Positions 8,371 to 17,997 of a stretch of DNA of 64,000 nucleotides are shown here, in pieces. Both the position numbers and the translations under genes were made by a program. Each line of letters begins with the position of its first letter. Position 1 is the first letter of the stretch. Origin of the DNA: Streptomyces eurythermus (lineage in GTDB: Bacteria > Actinomycetota > Actinomycetes > Streptomycetales > Streptomycetaceae); assembly GCF_014649115.1 (NCBI RefSeq), contig NZ_BMSK01000020.1:1-64000 (forward strand). The letters are read 5' to 3'. Under the pieces are notes generated by a model. It saw only the letters and a program-made list of their open reading frames with translations, did no database searches and was not told the DNA's origin.

Positions 8371-10278
8371 TCAGAGCGCCTCCGCGCCCCGTTCCCGCAG
8401 GGACTGGTCGTACTGCTGGAGGACCCACAGTTCGTTCTGGACGGCGGCCAGTTGGGCGGGGTCGCCGCCGGTGGCCAGGCGGGTCATCTGGGACTGGATG
8501 TCGCGGATGCGGCGTTCGACGGCGCGGCGGCGGATCTGGACCAGGACCGTGCCGGCGTAGGTCTCGTCCACCGTGCGGCGCAGGATCGGCTCGACGGCCA
8601 GCTCCGTGACCATGGAGCGGACCGTGTCGTCCGGCGCGGCCTCGCGCACCCGGACCAGGTACTCCTGCGGGTCGGGCACGCCGTACTCCGCGCCGCCCGC
8701 CTCCGCGATGGCCAGCCGCACGGCCGCGTAGGGCGGTGCCGTGAACTCGTCCACGCCGTACGCGTCGAACGCCGGGGAGACCAACTCGGGGCGCTGGAGG
8801 GCGAGTTTGAGCAGTTCCCGCTCGGCGGCGTAGACCGGGTTGCGCAGGGTCAGCGCCGGGCCGGAGGTCGCCGGGCGCGGTGCCTCGGCCCACTGCCGCT
8901 CGTCCGGGCGGCGCCGGTCGGCGGGCTGCGGCCCCCTGCCGCCCTCGCGTGCCCAGCGGGCCAGCTGGGCGACCCGGCGGACCACGAACTGGGTGTCGAG
9001 GATGCCCAGCATCCCGGCCAGCTCCACGGCGACCTCGTGCTGTGCGCCGCTGTTCTTGATCTTCGCGACGACCGGCGCGGCCTCGTCCAGCGCGGCGGCC
9101 CGGCCGGCCGGGGTGTCCAGGTCGTACCGGCTCACGATCTGCCGGAGCGCGAACTCGAAGAGCGGGGTGCGCGGTTCGACCAGGTCGGCCACCGCCTCGT
9201 CGCCCTTGGCCAGCCGCAGGTCACAGGGGTCCATGCCGTCGGGCGCGATCGCGATGTACGTCTCGGCGGCGAACTTCTGGTCGTCCTCGAAGGCCCGCAG
9301 CGCCGCCTTCTGCCCGGCCGCGTCACCGTCGAAGGTGAAGATCACGCGCGAGCTGCGGTTGTCCATCAGCAGCCGCCGCAGGATCTTGATGTGCTCCCCG
9401 CCGAAGGCCGTGCCGCAGGTCGCGATGGCCGTCGTCACCCCGGCCAGGTGGCAGGCCATGACGTCGGTGTAGCCCTCGACCACCACCGCGCTGCTGGTCT
9501 TGACGATGTCCTTCTTCGCCAGGTCGATGCCGTACAGCACCTGGCTCTTGCGGTAGATCGCCGTCTCGGGCGTGTTCAGGTACTTCGGCCCGTTGTCCGC
9601 CTCGTACAGCTTGCGGGCGCCGAAGCCGACGACCTCGCCGCCGATGTCCCGGATCGGCCACATCAGGCGGCCCCGGAACCGGTCGATGGGGCCCCGGCGG
9701 CCCTCCTGGGACAGCCCGGAGAGGATCAGCTCCTTGTCGGTGAAGCCCTTGCCGCGCAGATAGCGGGTGAGGTGGTCCCAGCCCTGCGGGCTGTAGCCGA
9801 CCCCGAAGTGCACGGCGGCGGCCTGGTCGAAGCCGCGCTCGGCGAGGAAGATCCGGCCGGTCTCGGCCTCGGCGCTGCCGGCCAGCTGCTCGGCGTACCA
9901 CTGCGCGGCGATCTTGTGCGCCTCGACCAGGCGGATGCGCTCGCCGCGCTGGTGGGCCGGGTTGTACCCGCCCTCCTCGTACCGCAGCGTGATGCCAGCC
10001 TGCGCGGCCAGCCGCTCCACCGCCTCCGAGAAGGAGAGGTGGTCCACCTTCATCACGAAGGTGATGGTGTCGCCGCCCTCCTGGCAGCCGAAGCAGTGGA
10101 AGAGTCCCTTGCTGGGGCTGACCTGGAAGGACGGCGACTTCTCGTCGTGGAACGGGCACAGGCCCTTGAGGTTGCCGCCGCCCGCGTTGCGCAGCTGGAG
10201 GTACTCGGAGACCACGGCGTCGATCGGGACCGCGTCCCGTACCGCCTTCACGTCCTCGTCGTTGATCCGTCCTGCCAC
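8371..10278 (-). CDS. dnaG: DNA primase
   Basis: 635 residues, the normal DnaG size. It makes RNA primers for the lagging strand at the replication fork. The N-terminal CHC2 zinc-binding domain has Cys41, His44, Cys62 and Cys65 (CPFH...CFGC). A RepB-type catalytic core follows, with the Toprim segment VVVEGYTDVMACHLAG around residue 260-280 and the acidic FTFDGDAAG motif. The C-terminal portion (about 450-635) is the DnaB-helicase-interacting region. The start MAGRINDEDVKAVRDAV agrees with actinobacterial primases. It lies upstream of hrdA on the same strand with a 198-base gap, reminiscent of the dnaG-rpoD arrangement of other bacteria. Confidence 0.95.
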   Translation of the reverse strand: MAGRINDEDVKAVRDAVPIDAVVSEYLQLRNAGGGNLKGLCPFHDEKSPSFQVSPSKGLFHCFGCQEGGDTITFVMKVDHLSFSEAVERLAAQAGITLRYEEGGYNPAHQRGERIRLVEAHKIAAQWYAEQLAGSAEAETGRIFLAERGFDQAAAVHFGVGYSPQGWDHLTRYLRGKGFTDKELILSGLSQEGRRGPIDRFRGRLMWPIRDIGGEVVGFGARKLYEADNGPKYLNTPETAIYRKSQVLYGIDLAKKDIVKTSSAVVVEGYTDVMACHLAGVTTAIATCGTAFGGEHIKILRRLLMDNRSSRVIFTFDGDAAGQKAALRAFEDDQKFAAETYIAIAPDGMDPCDLRLAKGDEAVADLVEPRTPLFEFALRQIVSRYDLDTPAGRAAALDEAAPVVAKIKNSGAQHEVAVELAGMLGILDTQFVVRRVAQLARWAREGGRGPQPADRRRPDERQWAEAPRPATSGPALTLRNPVYAAERELLKLALQRPELVSPAFDAYGVDEFTAPPYAAVRLAIAEAGGAEYGVPDPQEYLVRVREAAPDDTVRSMVTELAVEPILRRTVDETYAGTVLVQIRRRAVERRIRDIQSQMTRLATGGDPAQLAAVQNELWVLQQYDQSLRERGAEAL

Positions 10279-10325
10279 GGATGAATTCTACGGGGGTGAG
10301 GGGAGGCTCCCGGTGCCTTCGGGGG

Positions 10326-11591
10326 TCACGGGACGAGCCCGGCGAGCGGCACGTGCGGGTCCGACAGGGCCTCGACGTTCACCTGGGCCCGGGAACGGAT
10401 GAGGTTCTGGATCGGCTCTGTGACATCCCACACGTTCACGTTCATCCCGGCCAGCACGCGCCCCTCGCGCACCCAGAACGCGATGAACTCCCGCTTGCCC
10501 GCGTCGCCCCGGATCACCACCTCGTCGTACGTCCCGGGCGGCGCCCACCCGCTGTACTCCATGCCCAGGTCGTACTGGTCGGTGAAGAAGTACGGCACCC
10601 GGTCGTAGGTGACGTCCCGGCCGAGCATCGCCCGCGCGGCGGCCGGACCGCCGTTCAGGGCGTTCGCCCAGTGCTCCACCCGCAGCCGGGTGCCGAACAG
10701 CCCGAGCGGGAAGGACGCCACGTCGCCGGCCGCGTGGATGTCGGGGTCGGAGGTGCGCAGCCGCTCGTCCACCAGGATGCCGCCGCCGTGCGCCCGGTCG
10801 GCGATCTCCAGTCCGGCCGCCTCGGCGAGCGCCACCCGGGGTGCCGCGCCGATCGCCGCGAGGACGTCGTGCGCCGGGTGCTCCTCGCCGTCGTCGGTGC
10901 GTACCGCGAGGACCATGCCGTCCTGTCCGACGATCTCGGTGAGCCGGGCCCCGAAGTGGAAGCGGACGCCGTGCTCGCGGTGCAGCTGGGCGAAGACGTT
11001 GCCCAGCTCCGGCCCGAGGACGCCGTACAGCGGGGTGGGCTCCGGTTCGATCACCGTGACCTCGGCGCCGTACTCCCGGGCCGCCGCCGCGACCTCCAGC
11101 CCGATCCAGCCGGCGCCCGCGATCACCAGGTGCCCGTTGTCCCGGCCGAGGTGCTGGAGCACGCCCTTGAGGCGCTCGGCGTGCGCGAGACGGCGCAGGT
11201 GGTGGACGCCCGCCAGGCCGGTGCCGGGGATGTCCAGGCGGCGCGGTTCGGCGCCGGTGACCAGCAGCAGCTTGTCGTAGCGGACGAGGGTGCCGTCGTC
11301 ACCGAAGCGGACCGTCTTCGCCGTGCGGTCGATGCGGTCCACGGTCTGGCCGAGGTGCAGTTCGACGTCGTGCCGCGCGTACCAGGCGGGCTCGTGCACG
11401 AAGACGCTGTCGCGCTCCTCCTTGCCGAGCAGATAGCCCTTGGACAGCGGCGGGCGCTCGTAGGGGTGGTCGCGTTCGTCGCAGATCAGTATCACCCGTC
11501 CGCTGAAACCCTCCGCCCGGAGCGTCTCGGCCGCCTTCGCACCGGCGAGACCGCCTCCGACGATGACGAATGTCTGATCCGCGTCGACCAC
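10326..11591 (-). CDS. FAD-dependent NAD(P)H oxidoreductase (ferredoxin-reductase type)
   Basis: 421 residues. An N-terminal FAD-binding Rossmann motif (VGGGLAGAKAAETL, from about residue 11) and the ERPPLSKGYL segment are followed by a second dinucleotide fold for NAD(P)H (VIAGAGWIGLEVAAAA). The IHAAGDVAS motif contacts FAD. This is the layout of ferredoxin/rubredoxin reductases that pass electrons from NAD(P)H to small iron-sulfur proteins, for example for cytochrome P450 enzymes. No ferredoxin or P450 gene is next to it, so the partner is not visible. Its stop is 47 bases from the start of dnaG on the same strand, so co-transcription is possible. Confidence 0.85.
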   Translation of the reverse strand: MVDADQTFVIVGGGLAGAKAAETLRAEGFSGRVILICDERDHPYERPPLSKGYLLGKEERDSVFVHEPAWYARHDVELHLGQTVDRIDRTAKTVRFGDDGTLVRYDKLLLVTGAEPRRLDIPGTGLAGVHHLRRLAHAERLKGVLQHLGRDNGHLVIAGAGWIGLEVAAAAREYGAEVTVIEPEPTPLYGVLGPELGNVFAQLHREHGVRFHFGARLTEIVGQDGMVLAVRTDDGEEHPAHDVLAAIGAAPRVALAEAAGLEIADRAHGGGILVDERLRTSDPDIHAAGDVASFPLGLFGTRLRVEHWANALNGGPAAARAMLGRDVTYDRVPYFFTDQYDLGMEYSGWAPPGTYDEVVIRGDAGKREFIAFWVREGRVLAGMNVNVWDVTEPIQNLIRSRAQVNVEALSDPHVPLAGLVP

Positions 11592-11695
11592 TTGATGCCT
11601 CCTCGTAAGGGTGCCGCCACGTGCGAGCCTCCCGCACGCAGCGTGATGCGGGAAGAGGGTGTGACCCGATCAGGCCACGGACGGTCACTTTCCGC

Positions 11696-12994
11696 TCACC
11701 GGTGTCCCGTCAGTCTCGCGTGCAGCGACAGCGCGGAGGCGTCGGTGAGGGAGGCGATCTGGTCGACGATCACCCGCTTGCGCGCCCGGTCGTCACCCGC
11801 CGCGTCGAACAGCGCGCGGAACTGGGGGTCCAGCCCGTCGGGCGCGCGGGCGGTCAGCGCCTCCGCCAGTTCGGCGACGATCACCCGCTGGTCGGCGCGC
11901 AGCCGCTCCTGCTCGGCGCGCTGCATCACATACCGGTCCGCGACCGCCTTGAGCACCGCGCACTCCATCCGGGTCTCGCGGGGTACGACCAGCCGGGCGG
12001 CGTACCGGGTGAGCCGGCCCGTGCCGTACGCGGCGCGGGTCGCGGTCTCGGCGGCCAGGCAGAACCGGCCGATGAGCTGGCTGGTGGCGTCCTTCAGCCG
12101 GGCCTGGGCGGCGGCCGTGCCGTCGTAGCCGTGCGGCCACCACTCCTGGTCCTGGAGGCGGTCCAGCGCGGCGGAGAGTTCGGCCGGGTCGGTGCCGGCG
12201 GGGACGTAGCGGCCGACGGCGACCTCGAACACCGCCCGCCGTTCCGGCTCCGCGTGCAGGCAGTTGGGGTCGATGTGCCCGGCGTGCAGTCCGTCCTCCA
12301 CGTCGTGCACCGAGTAGGCCACGTCGTCCGACCAGTCCATGACCTGTGCCTCGAAGCAGGTGCGGGTGCCGGGGGCGGGGGCGCGGACCCAGTCGAACAC
12401 GTCGCGGTCGTCGTCGTACACGCCGAACTTCGGCGAGGTGGGCGCGGTGGGGTGCGCGCCGCGCGGCCAGGGGTACTTGGTGGCGGCGTCGAGGGTGGCG
12501 CGGGTGAGGTTCAGGCCGACGGAACGGTCCTCGGTGAACCGTTTCGGCTCGATGCGGGTGAGGAGCCTGAGGGACTGGGCGTTGCCCTCGAAGCCGCCGC
12601 AGTCGTCGGCGAACTCGTTCAGCGCGGTCTCGCCGTTGTGCCCGAAGGGCGGATGACCGAGGTCGTGGGCGAGACAGGCCGCCTCCACCAGGTCAGGGTC
12701 GCAGCCGAGGGCCGCGCCCAGCTCCCGGCCCACCTGGGCGCATTCCAGGGAGTGGGTGAGCCGGGTGCGCGGGCTCGCGTCCCACGCCTGGCTCCTGGTT
12801 CCCGGGGTCACCACCTGCGTCTTGCCGGCCAGGCGGCGCAGGGCGGCGGAGTGGAGGATGCGGGCGCGGTCGCGCTGGAAGGCGGTACGGCCGGGGCGTT
12901 TGTCGGGTTCGGGGGCCCAGCGTTCGGCCGACGCCGGGTCGTACGCCGGGTCGTACGCCGGGTCGTGTGCGGTGGAGAGTGCGGTGCCTTCCAT
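11696..12994 (-). CDS. Deoxyguanosinetriphosphate triphosphohydrolase-like HD protein
   Basis: 432 residues from the ATG at 12994 (MEGTALS); the frame stays open upstream, but that sequence overlaps the next gene and looks non-coding. The region from about residue 60 has RTAFQRDRARILHSAALRRL and TRLTHSLE. The HD metal-binding pair is in ACLAHDLGHPPFGHNGE, as in dNTP triphosphohydrolases that hydrolyse dGTP to deoxyguanosine and triphosphate. The N-terminus has three copies of the tetrapeptide-like unit DPAY/DPAS, encoded by a 12-base repeat (GGGTCGTACGCC). It lies 104 bases upstream of the oxidoreductase on the same strand. The family is clear; exact substrate specificity is inferred. Confidence 0.88.
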   Translation of the reverse strand: MEGTALSTAHDPAYDPAYDPASAERWAPEPDKRPGRTAFQRDRARILHSAALRRLAGKTQVVTPGTRSQAWDASPRTRLTHSLECAQVGRELGAALGCDPDLVEAACLAHDLGHPPFGHNGETALNEFADDCGGFEGNAQSLRLLTRIEPKRFTEDRSVGLNLTRATLDAATKYPWPRGAHPTAPTSPKFGVYDDDRDVFDWVRAPAPGTRTCFEAQVMDWSDDVAYSVHDVEDGLHAGHIDPNCLHAEPERRAVFEVAVGRYVPAGTDPAELSAALDRLQDQEWWPHGYDGTAAAQARLKDATSQLIGRFCLAAETATRAAYGTGRLTRYAARLVVPRETRMECAVLKAVADRYVMQRAEQERLRADQRVIVAELAEALTARAPDGLDPQFRALFDAAGDDRARKRVIVDQIASLTDASALSLHARLTGHR

Positions 12995-13109
12995 GGGTCG
13001 ACAGTAAGCCTGATCGCCTGCCGGGTCCGGTTGCGGGGCGGGTGCGGTGCGGCTGTGGGGCGGGTGCGGGGTGCGGCCGTAAGTCAGGTGCGGTGCGGCC
13101 GCGGGCCCC

Positions 13110-13898
13110 TCAGGCAGCCGACGACCACGGTATTGCAACGCTCTGTTCATAACGGTGCAGGACCAGGCGGGCCATCGCCTCGTGGGCGCCCAACGGCGCC
13201 GAGGCGATCCATGGTGCCTGGGAGGCGCACTGCGTCGCGAAGCGGCCCGGAGCCGTGAAGCACGAGGCGACCGCCACCCGGTGCCGGCCCCTGGCCGCCA
13301 GGGCGCGCAGGGCCGTCGGGACCGTCGGGGCCGCCGCCGAGGCGTACGCGGGGACGACAGGGACGCCCAGGCGGCCGGCCAGGAGGCGGGCCGTGCGACG
13401 GGTGTCCGCGGCCGAGTCCGGGTCGCGGGAGCCCGCCGCCGCGAGGACGACCGCGGTCGTGCGGCGGGCGGTGTCGTCCAGGGCGGCCGGCCAGCCGGCC
13501 TCGGTGAGCCGGGCGTGCAGGGCCTCGGCGAGCAGCGGGTGCGGGCCGAGCGGGGCGGCCACGCTCGCGCGTACCGGCGCGGCGGCGGCCAGCTCCGGGA
13601 TGTCCTGCTTGACGTGGTAGCCCCGGGCGAGGAGCAGCGGGACGAGGACGGCACGCGTGTCGCCGAGGGCCGCGAGGGTGTCGGGCAGCAGGGGCTCGTT
13701 CAGCTCGATGTGGCCCAGCCGGACCGGCAGGCCGGGACGCAGCGCGCGGACCCGTGCCATCAGGGCCCGTACGGTGCCGAGCGCCCGCGGATCGCGGCTG
13801 CCGTGGGCGACCAGGACCAGGGCGGGCGGTGCCGGGCGGCCGCCGCCCGGCACGGAGACCGGCCGGGTGCGGGTGCGGGAGGGGATCGACGCCGTCAT
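13110..13898 (-). CDS. Sirohydrochlorin chelatase, CbiX/SirB family
   Basis: 262 residues with two repeated chelatase half-domains, as in long CbiX proteins. The first starts with LVLVAHGSRDPRA, in which the His is the metal-substrate ligand, and has HIELNEPLLPDTLA. The second begins around residue 140 with TTAVVLAAAGSRDPDS. The enzyme inserts iron into sirohydrochlorin to give siroheme, the cofactor of assimilatory nitrite reductase. That fits the nitrate reductase at 14.9 kb and nirB/nirD at 37-40 kb. The first 25 residues are a Pro/Arg-rich tail without clear role. Cobalt as the metal cannot be excluded from sequence alone. Confidence 0.85.
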   Translation of the reverse strand: MTASIPSRTRTRPVSVPGGGRPAPPALVLVAHGSRDPRALGTVRALMARVRALRPGLPVRLGHIELNEPLLPDTLAALGDTRAVLVPLLLARGYHVKQDIPELAAAAPVRASVAAPLGPHPLLAEALHARLTEAGWPAALDDTARRTTAVVLAAAGSRDPDSAADTRRTARLLAGRLGVPVVPAYASAAAPTVPTALRALAARGRHRVAVASCFTAPGRFATQCASQAPWIASAPLGAHEAMARLVLHRYEQSVAIPWSSAA

Positions 13899-14050
13899 GG
13901 CAGGATCCTGGCCCCCGCAGGTTGCGCCCCCGTTGCCGGGCCGTCACGGGCATTTTCCGTACCATCACCCCGGCCGGCGGCGGGGTGTGAGGCGAACCGG
14001 ACCGGTGCGGGTGGCGTCTTTCCCGGTCGGGACGATCAGGGGGGCATCGT

Positions 14051-14737
14051 ATGAGGAACCGCCGGCCGCGATGGCTGCGATGGCCGCGTACCCGGGCCGG
14101 GCAGCGGCGGCTGCTGTGGGCCCTGATGGCCGGGTGCGTGCTGGCGCTGCTGCCGGCGACCTGGCTGCGCCTGTCCACGGCGGACCGGCTGCGGACCACG
14201 GCGGACGTGCCGCGCGCCGAGGTCGCGGTGGTGTTCGGGGCGGGACTGTGGCACGGGAAGCCGTCGCCGTATCTCGCGCACCGGCTGGACGCGGCGGTGA
14301 CGCTGTACCGGGCGGGCCGGATCGAGGTCGTCCTCGTCACCGGCGACAACAGCCGCGAGGACTACGACGAGCCCGACGCCATGCGCGCCTATCTCACGGC
14401 ACACGGCGTGCCGGACCGGCGGATCGTCAGCGACTACGCGGGCTTCGACACCTGGGACAGCTGCGTACGCGCCAAGCGGATCTTCGGGGTGGACCGGGCG
14501 GTGCTGATCAGCCAGGACTTCCACATCCGGCGGGCGGTGGCGCTGTGCGAGGCGGCGGGGGTGGACTCGTACGGCGTCGGGGTGGCCGCCGAGCACGACG
14601 TGACCTGGTACTACGGCGGGACGCGCGAGCTGTTCGCGGCGGGCAAGGCGGCGCTGGACACGGTGTTCCGGCCGGACCCGCGGTTCCTCGGACCCCGGGA
14701 GCCGGGGGTGACGCGGGCGCTGGCGGCGGGACGGTGA
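14051..14737 (+). CDS. SanA/YdcF-like DUF218 membrane protein
   Basis: 228 residues. A basic N-terminus (about 22 residues rich in Arg) precedes one membrane helix (about 24-42), leaving the rest outside or facing the envelope. The DUF218 domain shows AEVAVVFGAGL, RIEVVLVTGDN and SQDFHIRRAVALCEAAGV, the conserved carboxylate/His positions of the SanA/YdcF family. E. coli SanA is linked to envelope barrier function and vancomycin resistance; the biochemical activity is unknown. Divergent from the chelatase gene with a 152-base gap. Confidence 0.8.
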   Translation: MRNRRPRWLRWPRTRAGQRRLLWALMAGCVLALLPATWLRLSTADRLRTTADVPRAEVAVVFGAGLWHGKPSPYLAHRLDAAVTLYRAGRIEVVLVTGDNSREDYDEPDAMRAYLTAHGVPDRRIVSDYAGFDTWDSCVRAKRIFGVDRAVLISQDFHIRRAVALCEAAGVDSYGVGVAAEHDVTWYYGGTRELFAAGKAALDTVFRPDPRFLGPREPGVTRALAAGR

Positions 14738-14859
14738 CGGCTCCGTCGCCGGGGGACGGCTCCCTCACGGCGGGCCGGGCGGCGCGGGGAGGTAGCCGTG
14801 CCGGGCGTGTAACCGGACGCGCCCCGGGGCCGTAACACGCCGGACGCACGCTGGGCGGC

Positions 14860-17025
14860 ATGGAGAAGACCTCGACGCCCACCCACTGCCCGTACTGCGC
14901 CTTGCAGTGCGGGATGAACATCACGCCCCTGCCCCAGGGGGGCGTCGAGGTCACCGAACGGGCGGACTTCCCGGTCAACCGGGGCGCGCTGTGCGGCAAG
15001 GGCCGTACGGCGGCCGAGGTGCTGTCCCCGGCCGTACGGCTGACCACCCCGCTGGTACGGGAGGGCGGCCGGCTGGTGGAGGCGGACTGGCCCGAGGCGC
15101 TGGACCGGATCGCCGGCCGGCTGGCCGCGACCCGGGAGCGGTACGGTCCGGACGCGCTCGGCGTGTTCGGCGGGGGCGGGCTGACCAACGAGAAGGCGTA
15201 CGCGCTCGGCAAGTTCGCGCGGGTGGCGCTGGGCACCTCGCAGATCGACTACAACGGCCGGTTCTGCATGTCGTCGGCCGCGGCGGCGGGCACCAAGGCG
15301 TTCGGGCTGGACCGGGGGCTGCCGTTCCCGCTGGAGGACATCCCGAGGACGGGGTGTGTGATCCTCGTCGGCTCCAACCTGGCCGAGACCATGCCGCCGT
15401 CGCTGCGGTTCTTCACCGAGCTGCGGGAGAACGGCGGCACGCTGATCGTCGTCGACCCGCGCCGGACGAGGACGGCACAGCAGGCGGACCTGCACCTCGC
15501 GCCCCGCCCCGGCACCGACCTGGCCCTCGCCCTCGGCCTGTTGCACCTGGTGGTGGCCGAGGGACGGACGGACGAGGAGTACATCCGGGAGCGGACCACG
15601 GGGTGGGAGGAGGCCCGGGCCGCGGCGATGGCGCACTGGCCCGAGTACGTGGAGCGGATCACCGGGGTCCCGGTGCCCCGGCTGCGCGAGGCCGTACGGA
15701 TGTTCTGCGAGCCCGAGGCGGCGATGGTGCTCACTGCGCGCGGACCGGAACAGCAGTCCAAGGGCACGGACACGGTGGGCGCGTGGATCAACCTCTGCCT
15801 GGCGACCGGCCGGGCGGGGCGCCCGCTGTCCGGGTACGGCTGCCTGACCGGGCAGGGCAACGGACAGGGCGGACGCGAACACGGGCAGAAGGCCGACCAG
15901 TTGCCCGGCTACCGCAAGCTGGACGACCCGGCGGCGCGACGGCACGTGGCCGGGGTGTGGGGCGTGGACCCGGACAGCCTGCCGGGCCCGGGGCGCAGCG
16001 CGTACGAACTCCTCGACGCGCTCGGCTCGGACGTACGGGCGCTGCTGCTCATGGGCTCCAACCCGGTGGTGTCGGCCCCGCGCGCGGCCCACGTCGAGGA
16101 GCGGCTGCGCTCGCTGGACTTCCTGGCCGTGGCCGACGTCGTGCTGTCGGAGACGGCGGAGCTGGCGGATGTGGTGCTGCCGGTGACCCAGTGGGCGGAG
16201 GAGACGGGCACGACGACCAGCCTGGAGGGCCGGGTGCTGCTGCGCCGCCGGGCGGTCGCCCCGCCGCCGGGCGTCCACAGCGACCTGTACGTCCTGCACG
16301 AGCTGGCCGGCCGGCTCGGCGTGGAGAAGGGCTTCCCGACCGACCCGGAGGAGGTCTTCGGTGAGCTGCGCCGCGCCAGCGCGGGTGGCCCGGCGGACTA
16401 CTCGGGCATCACCTACCGCCGCCTGACCGAGGAGAACGGCGTCTTCTGGCCCTGCCCGGAGGAACCGGCCGGGACGAGCGGAGCCGAGGGCGCAGACGCG
16501 GCTTCGAGCGCCGTGTCCGAGGCTCCGGCGGCCTCCGACGCCTCCGCCTCCGTACGCCACCCCGGCACCCCCCGCCTCTTCCTGGACCGTTTCGCCACCC
16601 CGGACGGGCGGGCCCGGTTCGTGGCGGTGGCGCACCGGGCGACCGCCGAGGAGCCGGACGCCGAGTACCCGCTGTTGCTGACCACCGGCCGGGTGGTGTC
16701 CCAGTACCAGTCGGGGGCGCAGACCCGGCGCGTGGCGGAGCTGAACGCGGCGGCGCCGGGACCGTTCGTGGAGCTGCACCCCCGGCTCGCGGCCCGACTG
16801 GGCGCGGCCGAGGGGGATCCGCTGGCCGTCGTCTCGCGGCGCGGCCGGGCCGTGGCGCCGGCCCGGATCACCGACACGATCCGCCCGGACACCGTCTTCA
16901 TGCCCTTCCACTGGCCGGGCGAGGGCCGCGCCAACACCCTCACCAACCCGGCGCTGGACCCCACGTCCCGGATGCCGGAGTTCAAGTCGTGCGCGGTGCG
17001 GGTGGAGGTCGTACCGCGGTCGTAG
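14860..17025 (+). CDS. nasA: Assimilatory nitrate reductase, molybdopterin oxidoreductase
   Basis: 721 residues. N-terminal [4Fe-4S] ligands are Cys10, Cys13, Cys17 (CPYCALQC) and Cys45 (ALCGKG). The molybdo-bis-MGD catalytic domains follow, with YNGRFCMSSA, MGSNPVVSAP and the C-terminal molydopterin-dinucleotide-binding domain (LLLTTGRVVSQYQSG). There is no Tat signal, so the enzyme is cytoplasmic as expected for nitrate assimilation to nitrite. About 50 residues (530-575) form an Ala/Ser-rich linker before the C-terminal domain. There is no NAD(P)H-binding or flavin domain, so electrons must come from ferredoxin or another partner. It works upstream of NirB/NirD. Confidence 0.88.
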   Translation: MEKTSTPTHCPYCALQCGMNITPLPQGGVEVTERADFPVNRGALCGKGRTAAEVLSPAVRLTTPLVREGGRLVEADWPEALDRIAGRLAATRERYGPDALGVFGGGGLTNEKAYALGKFARVALGTSQIDYNGRFCMSSAAAAGTKAFGLDRGLPFPLEDIPRTGCVILVGSNLAETMPPSLRFFTELRENGGTLIVVDPRRTRTAQQADLHLAPRPGTDLALALGLLHLVVAEGRTDEEYIRERTTGWEEARAAAMAHWPEYVERITGVPVPRLREAVRMFCEPEAAMVLTARGPEQQSKGTDTVGAWINLCLATGRAGRPLSGYGCLTGQGNGQGGREHGQKADQLPGYRKLDDPAARRHVAGVWGVDPDSLPGPGRSAYELLDALGSDVRALLLMGSNPVVSAPRAAHVEERLRSLDFLAVADVVLSETAELADVVLPVTQWAEETGTTTSLEGRVLLRRRAVAPPPGVHSDLYVLHELAGRLGVEKGFPTDPEEVFGELRRASAGGPADYSGITYRRLTEENGVFWPCPEEPAGTSGAEGADAASSAVSEAPAASDASASVRHPGTPRLFLDRFATPDGRARFVAVAHRATAEEPDAEYPLLLTTGRVVSQYQSGAQTRRVAELNAAAPGPFVELHPRLAARLGAAEGDPLAVVSRRGRAVAPARITDTIRPDTVFMPFHWPGEGRANTLTNPALDPTSRMPEFKSCAVRVEVVPRS

Positions 17026-17095
17026 GGCCTCGGTCGGAGCGCGGTTCGGCCGGGGGGACGCGGTGGCGCGGGGCGGGCTCGCGTAGGTTCGGGGT

Positions 17096-17932
17096 ATGTC
17101 CGACCAAGAGCGGTACGACCTCGACGCCTACCTGGACCGGATCGGCTGGAAGGGGGAGCGGCGGGCCGACCTGGCCACTTTGCGGGGCGTGCACCTGGCG
17201 CATTCGCTGGCACTGCCCTTCGAGAACCTGGACCCGGTGCGGGGCTCGGCCCCCTCCCTGGACCCCGCCGATCTGATGGCGAAGATGGTGCGCGGGCGGC
17301 GCGGCGGCTACTGCTACGAGCACAACGCCCTGCTGCGGCTGGCACTGGAGGCGCTCGGGTTCCGGGTGACCCCGCTGGCCGGCCGGGTGGTGCTGGGCGC
17401 CGAGGGGGAGCCCGGGAGCCGGCCGCGTACGCACGCGATGCTCCGGGTGGAGGTGGCGGGCGAGCCGTGGCCGTACCTGGCCGACGTCGGTTTCGGCGCG
17501 GTCGGGGCGCTGCTGCAGCCGGTGCCGCTGGTGGCCGGGACCGAGTACGAGGGCGCCGGACGCCGGCACCGGCTGGCGCCGCTGCCGCACGAAGGGCCGC
17601 TGGAACTGTGGGAGTTGCAGGCGCGGGACCGGCGGACCGGGGAGTGGACCGGCCAGTACGCCTTCACCCAGGAGCCGTTCAGCGCGCCGGACCTCGAGGT
17701 GTTCAACTGGTTCGTCGCCACCCACCCCCGTTCCCCGTTCACCCGCCGCCCCTACCTCCAGCGCCCCCTGCCCGACGGCCGCCACCTCTCCCTGGCCGGC
17801 CCCTTGCTGACGGAGACCCACACCGACGGCACGGTCACGTCACGCGACCTGGCGAACGAGACGGAGGCACGGCAGCTGGTGGAGGAGCTGTTCGGGATCG
17901 CGGTTCCGGCCGGGGTGACGCTGCTGGGCTGA
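17096..17932 (+). CDS. Arylamine N-acetyltransferase
   Basis: 278 residues, the standard NAT size. The catalytic triad is visible: Cys73 in RGGYCYEHN, His113 in RTHAML, and Asp130 in YLADVGFG. NATs transfer acetyl from acetyl-CoA to arylamines or hydrazines in the cytoplasm, and in actinomycetes often act on natural-product or xenobiotic amines. The gene is 70 bases after nasA on the same strand but functionally unrelated to it. It is the last plus-strand gene before the accessory block. Confidence 0.92.
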   Translation: MSDQERYDLDAYLDRIGWKGERRADLATLRGVHLAHSLALPFENLDPVRGSAPSLDPADLMAKMVRGRRGGYCYEHNALLRLALEALGFRVTPLAGRVVLGAEGEPGSRPRTHAMLRVEVAGEPWPYLADVGFGAVGALLQPVPLVAGTEYEGAGRRHRLAPLPHEGPLELWELQARDRRTGEWTGQYAFTQEPFSAPDLEVFNWFVATHPRSPFTRRPYLQRPLPDGRHLSLAGPLLTETHTDGTVTSRDLANETEARQLVEELFGIAVPAGVTLLG

Positions 17933-17997
17933 GCGTCGCTTTTGGCGGGCCGGCGGGAGCCAGGAGGTGGCGGCGCCCAGCCCGACCGAACCCCTGC

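Noticed and set aside
14809..14836. Possible GlnR box before nasA (GTAAC twice)
   Set aside because: The two GTAAC words are 23 bases apart, one more than a standard box would need, and no GAAAC half-sites lie between them. Too weak to list as a site.
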